NCBI GenBank assembly: GCA_039810885.1
Contig: JBDHXV010000039.1
Location: 1 to 25,466, forward strand
Direction: 5' to 3'
From: BJGO01 sp039810885
GTDB taxonomy: Bacteria; Bacteroidota; Bacteroidia; Chitinophagales; UBA10324
Length of the DNA stretch: 25,466 nt
The notes below the pieces were generated by a model that was not told the DNA's origin, made no database searches, and saw only the letters and a list, made by a program, of their open reading frames with translations. This document shows, in pieces, positions 1 through 7,631 of the stretch (the stretch's first letter is position 1; each line of letters starts with the position of its first letter). Both the position numbers and the translations under genes were made by a program.

Positions 1-1535
1 TTCCCTCCAACCTCAATAGCTTGTTGAATTGCAGCAGTATCTCCCGCACTAAAATCAAGTGTAACGGCAATGCGACGCTTTGGCTGACTCTGCATTATCG
101 TAACTTCTCGTAAGTCAACTGATGATGAAGCCTTATTGTGTTTAATGGGTGTAATAGTGATGAAAATTAATACATACAGTAAGAAGGCTAAAAGTGGAAA
201 GATTAGAAGATACACCAACGAGGGCGGCAACAAGTCTCCGAAAAGAATTTCACGAACGACATCTTGAACCAGTGTTATATTCAATGCGATAATGATAAGC
301 GCACATATCCACGAAACGACAGTAAGCGTGGGCGATACGACAAAGTCGTTCATCATTTCCTTGTTGCTTACAAATCGTATTAAAGGAATAACGGCAAAGG
401 CTAATTGCAAGCTAAGCAGTACTTGACTGAAGATGAGCATTTTTCCGGTTTCATTTTCACCGAATAAATATATGACTATAGCGGCCGGAGCGGCTGCAAG
501 AAAGCGAGTGATGAGACGACGTAGCCATGGAGCAATACGAAGTGAGATGTATCCCTCCATTACGATTTGTCCTGCGAGGGTTCCGGTTATCGTTGAGCTT
601 TGGCCTGCAGCAATTAAAGCAATACCAAATAGAGTGGGCGCTAAAGAAGTGCCAAGAAGAGGTTCTAACATCTTGTGTGCATCTTCAATAGAGACAATAT
701 TGAAATACCCATTTTTAAAAAATACCGTTGCTGCAAGGATAAGAATGGAAGCATTGACGAAGAAGGCTAAATTGAGTGCAATGGCAGTATCAATGAAATT
801 ATATTTTAGGGCGCGTTTAATACCTTGCGGATCCAGAGAGAACTTTCTTGTTTGGACCAAAGCAGAATGTAAATACAAATTGTGAGGCATTACAGTAGCT
901 CCTATAATTCCGATAGCTATGTACAAGGCGTTTTCATCTCGAAGATATGGTTTGAATCCATTCATAATATCGAGCATATCGGGTTTTGAAAATAGTAATT
1001 CCACAAAAAATGAAAGACCGATAGTGAACACCAGGGAAATAATGAATGCTTCCATCTTGCGGATTCCGAAACTGAGTATAAATAAAATGAGAATACTGTC
1101 AAACACGGCAATGAGTACACCATAGAGTATGGGAATATGAAACAGGAGATTTAAGCCAATGGCAAGACCGAGAACTTCTGCCAAATCTGTTGCCGCAATT
1201 GCAATTTCCGATAAGCCATACAAGACATAGTTGATGTGCTTAGGAAAACACCGGCGGCTTGCCTGCGCTAAATCGTGTCTATATACAATACCTAATCGGA
1301 CACAGTGATTCTGTAACAGTAACGCTATAAGATTAGACATGAGAAGTACCCAAATCAACTCGTATCCAAATGCACTGCCGGCAGCAATGTCAGTAGCCCA
1401 GTTTCCCGGGTCCATATACCCTACGCTGATAAGATATGCGGGCCCTATAAATGCCAGTAAGCGTCTAGCTTGGCTTTGTTTAGCAGTAGTGTCAACCGAG
1501 GAGTTTACATGGTCTAGCGATTTTAGATCAGACAT
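1..1535 (-). CDS. mntH: NRAMP-family divalent metal transporter with C-terminal USP-like domain (partial)
   Basis: Proton-coupled Mn2+/Fe2+ importer of the inner membrane. The reading frame is open from ATG at 1535 to the window edge (about 511 residues visible, C-terminus missing). The NRAMP signature DPGN is at residues 42-45 (TM1, metal-binding Asp and Asn), and MPHN begins at residue 216 (TM6, metal-binding Met). Successive hydrophobic segments follow up to about residue 460. After a hydrophilic linker, residues about 486-511 read KRRIAVTLDFSAGD..., the first strand and nucleotide-loop region of a universal stress protein fold, so this is probably an NRAMP-USP fusion and longer than the usual ~410-residue MntH. 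It lies 39 bases downstream of the LuxE-like gene but has its own TATATTTG promoter in that gap. Family assignment is firm; metal preference is inferred, and the USP domain rests on only about 25 visible residues. Confidence 0.93.
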   Translation of the reverse strand, partial: MSDLKSLDHVNSSVDTTAKQSQARRLLAFIGPAYLISVGYMDPGNWATDIAAGSAFGYELIWVLLMSNLIALLLQNHCVRLGIVYRHDLAQASRRCFPKHINYVLYGLSEIAIAATDLAEVLGLAIGLNLLFHIPILYGVLIAVFDSILILFILSFGIRKMEAFIISLVFTIGLSFFVELLFSKPDMLDIMNGFKPYLRDENALYIAIGIIGATVMPHNLYLHSALVQTRKFSLDPQGIKRALKYNFIDTAIALNLAFFVNASILILAATVFFKNGYFNIVSIEDAHKMLEPLLGTSLAPTLFGIALIAAGQSSTITGTLAGQIVMEGYISLRIAPWLRRLITRFLAAAPAAIVIYLFGENETGKMLIFSQVLLSLQLAFAVIPLIRFVSNKEMMNDFVVSPTLTVVSWICALIIIALNITLVQDVVREILFGDLLPPSLVYLLIFPLLAFLLYVLIFITITPIKHNKASSSVDLREVTIMQSQPKRRIAVTLDFSAGDTAAIQQAIEVGG

Positions 1536-1549
1536 AATCGAGAGGAGAG

Positions 1550-1582
1550 CAAATATAGCTACTTGGGTGTCCCATTAATAAA
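1550..1582 (-). promoter_or_regulatory. Bacteroidota-type promoter of mntH
   Basis: On the minus strand the -7 element TATATTTG (1557-1550) matches TAnnTTTG exactly. TTTA (1582-1579), a one-mismatch -33 element, lies 21 bases upstream. It overlaps the stop codon of the LuxE-like gene and would give a leader of about 11 bases before the mntH ATG, so mntH can be transcribed independently of the genes upstream. Confidence 0.6.
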
Positions 1583-2543
1583 TCATCAGATTACAGCCGC
1601 GTATCTCAGAGCTATCTACTCGTCCGTTAACCGTGAATGTTCCATCATCATTAACGTAACCAAGATCATCTGTTGCTAAAAATGCGCAGGAATATTGATT
1701 GGCTAAGTCTATGACATTTAGAGCACCTTGTTTGTTACGTGTGTGAATTTCCATCGGGTCATACACGTCACGTACAAGAATTCTTAACCAGGGCGGTGTA
1801 GAAAAGAGGCCATCGTGTGACGAATACGCTTGCGAGAGTAACTCTGTCATTCCGTATTCGCTGTGAACATGTTGGATCCCGAATTTTGATTTTAAGATTT
1901 GATGCATTTCTTCTCTTAAAAGCTCTTTACGACGCCCTTTCATACCACCGGTTTCCATTACAATGGTATGATGTAATGAGCCGCCATTCCATTGCTCTGC
2001 CATATCCACTAAGGCAAAGCTGACACCAATGAGCAGCGTCTTTTGATTTGCTTTTTCATTTTGTTGCAGGATCTCTTGTATTTTATTGTACTGATTCAAA
2101 AAAAAGCCGCTTAGCGGATGCTGGCTTCGTTCAATCAGGTTTTGCATCATATAGATCAGTGAAGAACCTTTGCGCTCGAGGTATGATGGTAAAAGGGCAA
2201 TTATGCAATAATCTTCAGGCTTACCATAAAATAAGTTGAAGGCACGCGAGAAGGCTTGTTCATAAACAGATAAGTCAGCGATAAAGTGTTTACTGAGGGT
2301 ACCGCTTGTACCGCTAGAAGTAAAAGTAACTTCGGCATTGTTGCTTGCTGCTATAACTTTTTGTGTTTTGAAAAATTGTATGGGTAAATAAGGGATAGAT
2401 TCCGGTGAATGAACTTGGTTTAGTTTTATATTCTGAATATTCACATATTCACGATAAACGGCTACATGCTCATATTGCCAATGGAATAATTCCAAGGCGT
2501 AATCATTAAAATTCTGTTCTGTAACTCGAGAAAGATCAAACAT
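1575..2543 (-). CDS. LuxE-like acyl-protein synthetase / acyl-adenylating enzyme
   Basis: 322-residue member of the LuxE branch of the ANL (adenylate-forming) superfamily, expected to activate a carboxylic acid with ATP and pass the acyl group to a protein or other acceptor in the cytoplasm. Visible motifs: the Ser/Thr/Gly-rich ATP loop TSSGTSG at 75-81, ETGGMKG at 197-203, YGMTE at 230-234 (the A5-type motif), and a TDDLG motif near 292 (A7-type, ribose-binding Asp). It ends soon after the ATP-binding core, so the C-terminal lid domain of full ANL enzymes is short or absent; LuxE of luminous bacteria is about 370 residues. There is no luxCDAB context, so bioluminescence is not implied. It follows the barrel-protein gene by 28 bases and precedes mntH by 39. 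Substrate is unknown; the family call is solid, the function is not. Confidence 0.8.
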   Translation of the reverse strand: MFDLSRVTEQNFNDYALELFHWQYEHVAVYREYVNIQNIKLNQVHSPESIPYLPIQFFKTQKVIAASNNAEVTFTSSGTSGTLSKHFIADLSVYEQAFSRAFNLFYGKPEDYCIIALLPSYLERKGSSLIYMMQNLIERSQHPLSGFFLNQYNKIQEILQQNEKANQKTLLIGVSFALVDMAEQWNGGSLHHTIVMETGGMKGRRKELLREEMHQILKSKFGIQHVHSEYGMTELLSQAYSSHDGLFSTPPWLRILVRDVYDPMEIHTRNKQGALNVIDLANQYSCAFLATDDLGYVNDDGTFTVNGRVDSSEIRGCNLMIY

Positions 2544-2545
2544 CG

Positions 2546-2563
2546 GCTGTGAAATTACACAGC
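2546..2563 (-). other. Hairpin immediately upstream of the LuxE-like start codon
   Basis: On the minus strand GCTGTG-TAATTT-CACAGC is a perfect 6-bp inverted repeat with a 6-base loop. Its base lies 2 bases before the ATG at 2543, filling most of the 28-base gap after the barrel-protein gene. There is no U-run, so it does not look like an intrinsic terminator. In a co-transcript it would sit where the ribosome binds. Confidence 0.4.
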
Positions 2564-2571
2564 TATGCAGC

Positions 2572-3291
2572 TTAAAAGGAATAGGTCACGAATACACGAC
2601 GAACCGGACTTGGATTAACGTCAAATGCGTTAGATACACTAGTATAGGCTCCCGGCTCTGGACGCACGGTTTCAATAGACGAGTTTCGGTGAATATAGGT
2701 CGCATCGAAACTAACCTCGAAACCCATATTGAACTTTTCTAACAAAGTGTACTGTAAACCAATGAATGGGCTAATACCAGCAGTTGTGTAAACAGACCTA
2801 TCCAAGTGTTTATATACGCTGGGTAAGTGCTCGGCAAATCCGTAATATACATACTGAGCTGCAAAAAGGTCTATGCCGCTATTTACATATAAGTGATCAC
2901 TAACTTGCCAGCGACGTTCTAATCCGAGCGATAGTTTATTCCCTGAGTAATTACCGGCAATGTTCATTGAGTCGGCAAATTCATAATACTGAGTCCCTGC
3001 ATGATTAATAGAAAACCGCTCATTTTCAAAAACGACACGCGCAATGAATTTCTCATTTATGGAACGTTTGAACATTAAGCCACGATTTTGAACAGTATGA
3101 AATCCGTTTAGGAATTTTTCGGGCATGATGTTGATGAAATGGTAACCTAATCCGCTAAAGCCTAATTCATAAGCTGACACACGGTATTGTTTAAAGAGTT
3201 CTGTACTATTATCATTTTGCTGCGCGAAAGAAGATGTAACCGAGGAAGTTATTAGAAGCGCTAAAAACAGGGTAATAAGTAGATGTTTCAT
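2572..3291 (-). CDS. Outer-membrane beta-barrel protein, hypothetical
   Basis: 239 residues. The N-terminus is a clear signal peptide: Lys, a hydrophobic run, then SSFA-QQ with probable cleavage after Ala23. The mature part alternates polar and aromatic/hydrophobic residues in strand-sized stretches (for example around 65-75, 110-125, 165-180 and 190-205). It finishes VFVTYSF, a terminal beta-strand with the C-terminal Phe typical of proteins inserted by the BAM complex. The size suits an 8- to 10-strand barrel. I recognise no specific family or ligand. It starts a possible co-transcribed set with the LuxE-like gene 28 bases downstream. A perfect TATCTTTG element lies just upstream of the ATG. 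Divergent from the Lgt-family gene. Confidence 0.75.
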   Translation of the reverse strand: MKHLLITLFLALLITSSVTSSFAQQNDNSTELFKQYRVSAYELGFSGLGYHFINIMPEKFLNGFHTVQNRGLMFKRSINEKFIARVVFENERFSINHAGTQYYEFADSMNIAGNYSGNKLSLGLERRWQVSDHLYVNSGIDLFAAQYVYYGFAEHLPSVYKHLDRSVYTTAGISPFIGLQYTLLEKFNMGFEVSFDATYIHRNSSIETVRPEPGAYTSVSNAFDVNPSPVRRVFVTYSF

Positions 3292-3301
3292 TTTGGCGGC
3301 G

Positions 3302-3309
3302 CAAAGATA
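3302..3309 (-). promoter_or_regulatory. -7 promoter element of the barrel-protein gene
   Basis: Minus strand TATCTTTG matches TAnnTTTG, ending 10 bases before the ATG at 3291. I could not find a convincing -33 element at the usual 19-21 base spacing. Confidence 0.5.
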
Positions 3310-3437
3310 ATAAGTGTGTCCACAATAAATAGTTTAAACTCAATTATTTATCCACATATCAAATTGTTGACTTCATTCTAAGAATTTTTAAAATTCTTGT
3401 GTACTTGTATTTGAAGTTTATTACTTAGAGCAAACCT

Positions 3438-3445
3438 TACTTTTG
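3438..3445 (+). promoter_or_regulatory. -7 promoter element of the Lgt-family gene
   Basis: TACTTTTG matches TAnnTTTG and ends only 5 bases before the ATG at 3451, so transcription should begin at or within a few bases of the start codon (leaderless mRNA). TTTG at 3410-3413 is 24 bases upstream, longer than the usual spacing. Confidence 0.5.
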
Positions 3446-3450
3446 CAGTC

Positions 3451-4632
3451 ATGTTTCCAACTATTTCACATTTGATAGAATATTTTACGGGTGTATTTAT
3501 CGCCATGCCTATTCAGACATTCGGTTTTATGATGGCCGTTTCGTTTTTTGCTGCAGCATACACCCTACAACTCGAGTTAAAGCGTAAAGAGCAAATCGGG
3601 CTTATAAAAGAAATTACACGTAAGGAAGTGCACGGTAACCCTGCTACAACGAGCGAGCTGATTTGGGGTTTTATCGGAGGGTTTATTTTGGGCTTTAAGT
3701 TGATAGAAGTAATATTTCATTATCAAGAGTTTTCAAACAACCCGCAGGAGTTTATTCTATCTTCAAGAGGAAACTGGCCTGCCGGCATTATAGTAGGAGT
3801 AGCATTGGCTGCTTACCGCTATTATGAGAAGAAGAAATCTCAACTTGCCACACCAAAAGAGGCAATTGTCAAAATAATGCCGCATCAGATGATTGGAGAT
3901 ATTACAATCACCGCTGCAATTAGTGGTTTAATTGGAGCAAAACTATTTGACAGTTTCGAAAACTGGAGTGATTTTGTACGCGACCCAATCAGTTCCCTTT
4001 TTTCATTTAGTGGTTTAACCTTTTACGGTGGCTTTATATTCGGTGCAATTGCTGTTTTATATTATGCCTCAAAACTTGGAATCAAGTATTACCACATGAT
4101 TGATGCTGCAGCACCAGGATTAATGCTTGCTTATGCTATAGGGCGCAGTGGGTGTCAATTGAGCGGCGATGGCGACTGGGGCATTGTAAACACATCAAGC
4201 AAGCCGAGCTGGATGTCGTTTCTGCCGGACTGGATGTGGTCTTTTAAATTTCCACACAATGTAATCGGTGAGGGTGTGCCGATTCCTGGCTGTGAAGGAC
4301 GTTTTTGTTATGAGTTAGCAGAAGGCGTATATCCAACAGCTTTTTATGAGATTATTATGGCCACGTTTATTTTTATTCTTCTTTGGAGCTTGCGAAAACG
4401 CATTGCAGCACCAGGTGTTTTGTTCTCAATATATCTCGTATTAAATGGTGTCGAACGATTCAGCATTGAAATGATACGTGTAAATCCACACTACCACATC
4501 ATGGGTTTTAACATTTCTCAGGCACAGTTAATTGCCTTATTATTAATGATATTCGGAATTGCAGGTTTGTGGTTTTTTACTCTGCGATATCAGAAAGTAA
4601 AGAGGGAGTTAAGCGACAAACAAAATGCTTAA
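3451..4632 (+). CDS. lgt: Prolipoprotein diacylglyceryl transferase family protein (divergent Lgt)
   Basis: Polytopic inner-membrane protein of 393 residues, longer than the ~270-290 of typical Lgt. Lgt attaches diacylglycerol from phosphatidylglycerol to the lipobox cysteine of prolipoproteins. The Lgt core is recognisable: SGLTFYGG at 187-194, GRSGC at 231-235 followed by GDGDWG at 239-244, a YPTAFYE motif near 294-300 (compare HPSQLYE), and NGVERFSIE with Arg336 in the last third. Arg232 and Arg336 would correspond to the essential Arg143 and Arg239 of E. coli Lgt. By contrast Tyr192 sits where E. coli has His103, and Cys235 where it has Asn146. These substitutions may be a clade trait. 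A hydrophilic insertion of about 30 residues lies near 45-70. Function as true Lgt is likely but not certain. Transcription ends at a hairpin shared with the convergent protease gene. Confidence 0.82.
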   Translation: MFPTISHLIEYFTGVFIAMPIQTFGFMMAVSFFAAAYTLQLELKRKEQIGLIKEITRKEVHGNPATTSELIWGFIGGFILGFKLIEVIFHYQEFSNNPQEFILSSRGNWPAGIIVGVALAAYRYYEKKKSQLATPKEAIVKIMPHQMIGDITITAAISGLIGAKLFDSFENWSDFVRDPISSLFSFSGLTFYGGFIFGAIAVLYYASKLGIKYYHMIDAAAPGLMLAYAIGRSGCQLSGDGDWGIVNTSSKPSWMSFLPDWMWSFKFPHNVIGEGVPIPGCEGRFCYELAEGVYPTAFYEIIMATFIFILLWSLRKRIAAPGVLFSIYLVLNGVERFSIEMIRVNPHYHIMGFNISQAQLIALLLMIFGIAGLWFFTLRYQKVKRELSDKQNA

Positions 4633-4734
4633 TGATCATCTTCAAGTCTAAATAGGCTATAACACCCCCATTTAATTTCAGTGAATATAATGAAATAAAT
4701 AGGGAAGCCTAATTTACGGTTGTTGTGTAAATTC

Positions 4735-4770
4735 AAAAAGCCGCACTTTTTTTAATAAATGCGGCTTTTT
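4735..4770. terminator. Bidirectional intrinsic terminator between lgt and the protease gene
   Basis: AAAAAGCCGCA (4735-4745) and TGCGGCTTTTT (4760-4770) are perfect inverted repeats around a 14-base loop. The stem has a T-run on the outgoing side in both directions, so it can terminate lgt from the left and the protease gene from the right. Confidence 0.88.
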
Positions 4771-4793
4771 GCTATTTTGTGAAATACAATATT

Positions 4794-7484
4794 TTACCGT
4801 TCAACCATTATTCTGCGGGTAATCACTTTGTTGCCTATGTTCATTTGAATAAAATACATGCCTTTTGGCAAAGAAGTTAAATCCACGCTGCCATTGTCTG
4901 TGTTTTCATAATGGTAAGATTTTAATTTCTGACCAAGCGCATTCATCACATCTACATCAATGACCACAAAATGTCGATTCCAGTTAATCTGTGCTACTCC
5001 TGTCGTTGGATTGGGGAATACAGCTATGCCATCTTCTCCAATTAACTCGTTAATTGAAGATGGAGCCGTTATGATGACCGCTTTTGAAGAAGAACAACCT
5101 TTAGAATCAGTAACTGTACAAGTATAAGTTCCGATTGGAAGGTTAGATAGGTTTTGTGTTGTGGCCCCATTACTCCAAGTAAAAGTAAAGGGCGCTGTTC
5201 CTGAATTTACTTGTGTATTTACAGAACCATCCGATGCGCTTGAAGAAGAGGCCGGGTTAGCATTTAATGTTAAGGTTGGTTTTGGAAAAATGGTAATGGT
5301 AACCATATTAGAATCTGCACCTATATTGTTTGAGGCTAATAATTTTAGTGTGTAGGTGCCTGCTATATTAAATGTATAACTATAAGCAGTGTTGGTTGAA
5401 TTGTTGTTCGCAGGCCCGGTGAGTTTCCAAGTAAGGGAAGAGTAATTCGTACTACTTTGTGTAAAGTTTAGCGTTGAGCCTTGACATGCCTGAGTTATGG
5501 GGGCATTCAACACGGCCGTAGGCGATTGAGTATAGATACAAAAATTCATAGTGGCAGAAGTAGTAAACTGAGGAGCCTGAGCTAGTAGAGCTCCTGTTTC
5601 ACCAAAAACTTTTAGGTAACCATTACCTTGCGTGCAACAGATGCCATCGCCATATCCGTCATAGATAATTAGTGTATAACAGCCGTTATTTACACAGACC
5701 TCTTTAGTAAAAACGGTGTTTGCCGCACCAAAAGCATTTTGGTATAAAATAGTATCTCCTGAAGAGTTTTTCAATAAATAAGAAGTTTCGCCCGGATAAT
5801 TGTCCGTCTTGAGTTCTATGGTGATTTTACTTCCATCAATAACTTGAAAATTAGTCGTCTTGCTATTATTAGACATATTTTGATCCGCACTGCCATTAAT
5901 GTTTGTTATGGTACAATTAAACTGATAATTACCTGCGTTTTCTGTAAAAGCCGGTAAGACAACTATTGCCTGCTGATACGTAGCAAGGGATCCCGTCCAA
6001 TTATAGATTACCGGCGAACCACCACTGATATTATAACTTATAGTAGCACTGGTTATCGTATTCTGCCCTTCATTTTTAAATAAAATTTCCGGCTTAATGG
6101 AATCGTCAGAGCAGAAATATTGTGTTGGCGCATTAACCTTAAATAAGTTAACATCTAAAGTATTGGTTGGCATAGCCGTGTAATACCCATTAATCGAGTT
6201 TAAACCGGTATTGGATGGGTCTAACCAATCGCGTAATCTATTTGTTGACTGACCACCGCCAGTCCAAGAAGAAAAGAATTTTCCGTACAAATCGGACTGG
6301 TCAGAAGATGTACAACCTGAGTTTCCACCGTGAAGTTGACCTACTACATGGTGATTCTGATCAAAGATGGCCGAGCCGGATGAGCCGGGTTCTGTTACAG
6401 CAGTGCTCCAATGAACGAGCCAATGTGCATTATCATTTTGTGACCAACTGTCTGTAGTCAAAGGAGTGGTATAGAATGAAATTTTTTTGATATCGCCATC
6501 GGGGTGATGTATGCCTACCCCTGACGTAGCAGCATTATTTTGCCGATCCCATCCGGCATAAAATACATTATAAGTCTCGGGCGGCTGTGAGTTTAACTGT
6601 AACAGGCAAAAATCAGAAGGAGAGTAGCGCGCTTTCAGTGTAGAACCACTAACGGTTTGGTTGGTAGGTCCATTTTGATTTGGAGTGCAAGTAGGGCTTT
6701 CCCAATTAAAGCGAAATACCCAACTGGAAACATTGGCACTATAACAGTGATTTGCAGTAAGGAAATAAGGGGTGGCATCCAATGAAGTGTTCCCTAATAG
6801 CGTGCCCGTACACGCGGCATTCCCATTTACGATAATCATAGCCACGGCGCGTTTATCATCTTGCCATGGCTGGCCTTGAGGACAATTTATATTAACATTG
6901 CAAGAACCCGATGTACCAAAGCCTTTAGCAATGCTGAACATATCCTTGTATCCATAAGTAACTGTAGTAATTCTTGGCATTAAGTTTCCGGTATTATAGA
7001 AAGGAACGTACAGCTCAACAATGATATCGCCACCGCGAACCAAATCTGTACCTAATGTCTTGTCACTATTGTTGTCTCTTGAAGTATAAGGGCCAATAAC
7101 ATAAGACTTGTCGGCACTGTAAGCATACAATACCGTACCCGGCATAACCTGATAATCTTCGAGAATCATATTAATGCTAAATGCTTCAGGGCATTTTATT
7201 CCTACGCGCCAAAGGATGGAGCCATCCTTCATAATTTCTTTAACGCCACTGTTATAGGCGCTTAGATTAGTGCTGTATTTATAACCAAAACGATAGGGTA
7301 CGTCTTTGTTTACATTTGCATCATCTTCTGAAAGTAGCTCATTGATGTTAGGCACAGGAAATGTTCTGGTAGGTATATCATGTGCAAACCCTACTTTATC
7401 AAAGCTATAAGGTTGAACTTGGGCTGCCGATATTTTAAACAGAAATAGACATGTAATTGCGATGGATGTGATTTTTCTAATCAT
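4794..7484 (-). CDS. Secreted Lys-C-like serine endopeptidase with T9SS type A sorting domain
   Basis: Start chosen at ATG 7484 (896 residues), because it begins directly with a signal peptide (MIRKITSIAITCLFLF...SAAQ); an in-frame start at 7580 would put 32 basic residues ahead of it. Residues about 25-185 are a pro-region. The chymotrypsin-fold protease spans about 190-430: TANHC with His246, DFCLLQL with Asp291, GSSGS with Ser369; the PYFLTANHC context resembles lysyl endopeptidases. Then come a linker and adhesion-like region, a Cys-rich beta domain (about 555-650, containing DGYGDGICC), a PKD-like domain (655-735), an SprB-like repeat (740-805), and a T9SS type A C-terminal domain from FPNPTTG (about 823) to the end. 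It should be exported by Sec, cross the outer membrane by T9SS, and be anchored or released. Cleavage specificity is inferred only from similarity. Convergent with lgt, sharing a terminator. Confidence 0.9.
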   Translation of the reverse strand: MIRKITSIAITCLFLFKISAAQVQPYSFDKVGFAHDIPTRTFPVPNINELLSEDDANVNKDVPYRFGYKYSTNLSAYNSGVKEIMKDGSILWRVGIKCPEAFSINMILEDYQVMPGTVLYAYSADKSYVIGPYTSRDNNSDKTLGTDLVRGGDIIVELYVPFYNTGNLMPRITTVTYGYKDMFSIAKGFGTSGSCNVNINCPQGQPWQDDKRAVAMIIVNGNAACTGTLLGNTSLDATPYFLTANHCYSANVSSWVFRFNWESPTCTPNQNGPTNQTVSGSTLKARYSPSDFCLLQLNSQPPETYNVFYAGWDRQNNAATSGVGIHHPDGDIKKISFYTTPLTTDSWSQNDNAHWLVHWSTAVTEPGSSGSAIFDQNHHVVGQLHGGNSGCTSSDQSDLYGKFFSSWTGGGQSTNRLRDWLDPSNTGLNSINGYYTAMPTNTLDVNLFKVNAPTQYFCSDDSIKPEILFKNEGQNTITSATISYNISGGSPVIYNWTGSLATYQQAIVVLPAFTENAGNYQFNCTITNINGSADQNMSNNSKTTNFQVIDGSKITIELKTDNYPGETSYLLKNSSGDTILYQNAFGAANTVFTKEVCVNNGCYTLIIYDGYGDGICCTQGNGYLKVFGETGALLAQAPQFTTSATMNFCIYTQSPTAVLNAPITQACQGSTLNFTQSSTNYSSLTWKLTGPANNNSTNTAYSYTFNIAGTYTLKLLASNNIGADSNMVTITIFPKPTLTLNANPASSSSASDGSVNTQVNSGTAPFTFTWSNGATTQNLSNLPIGTYTCTVTDSKGCSSSKAVIITAPSSINELIGEDGIAVFPNPTTGVAQINWNRHFVVIDVDVMNALGQKLKSYHYENTDNGSVDLTSLPKGMYFIQMNIGNKVITRRIMVER

Positions 7485-7612
7485 TGTGCTGTGGTAAAAC
7501 TTTAGATGTTTTTTCAAAGGTTTAAAATTAACTTTTTTTGAAAAAAACAATATAACTGCCTTTTGAAAAGGGAAAGACATCGAATTCGCAAAAAAACAAA
7601 AGATTAAAAAGA

Positions 7613-7620
7613 TATTTTCG
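7613..7620 (+). promoter_or_regulatory. Possible -7 promoter element of the GtrA-like gene
   Basis: TATTTTCG differs from TAnnTTTG at one position and ends 11 bases before the ATG at 7632. No good -33 element was seen. Confidence 0.3.
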
Positions 7621-7631
7621 CCAAACTAATT

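Noticed and set aside
433..1578. Three plus-strand open frames (433-885, 919-1125, 1339-1578).
   Set aside because: They lie opposite the continuous minus-strand NRAMP transporter frame and encode no recognisable domain.
1575..2543. Interpreting the LuxE-like gene as part of a bioluminescence system.
   Set aside because: No luciferase, reductase or thioesterase genes are nearby; LuxE-family proteins occur widely outside lux operons.
7580..7580. Upstream start for the protease, adding 32 residues.
   Set aside because: The extension is basic and would bury the signal peptide; ATG 7484 begins directly with it.
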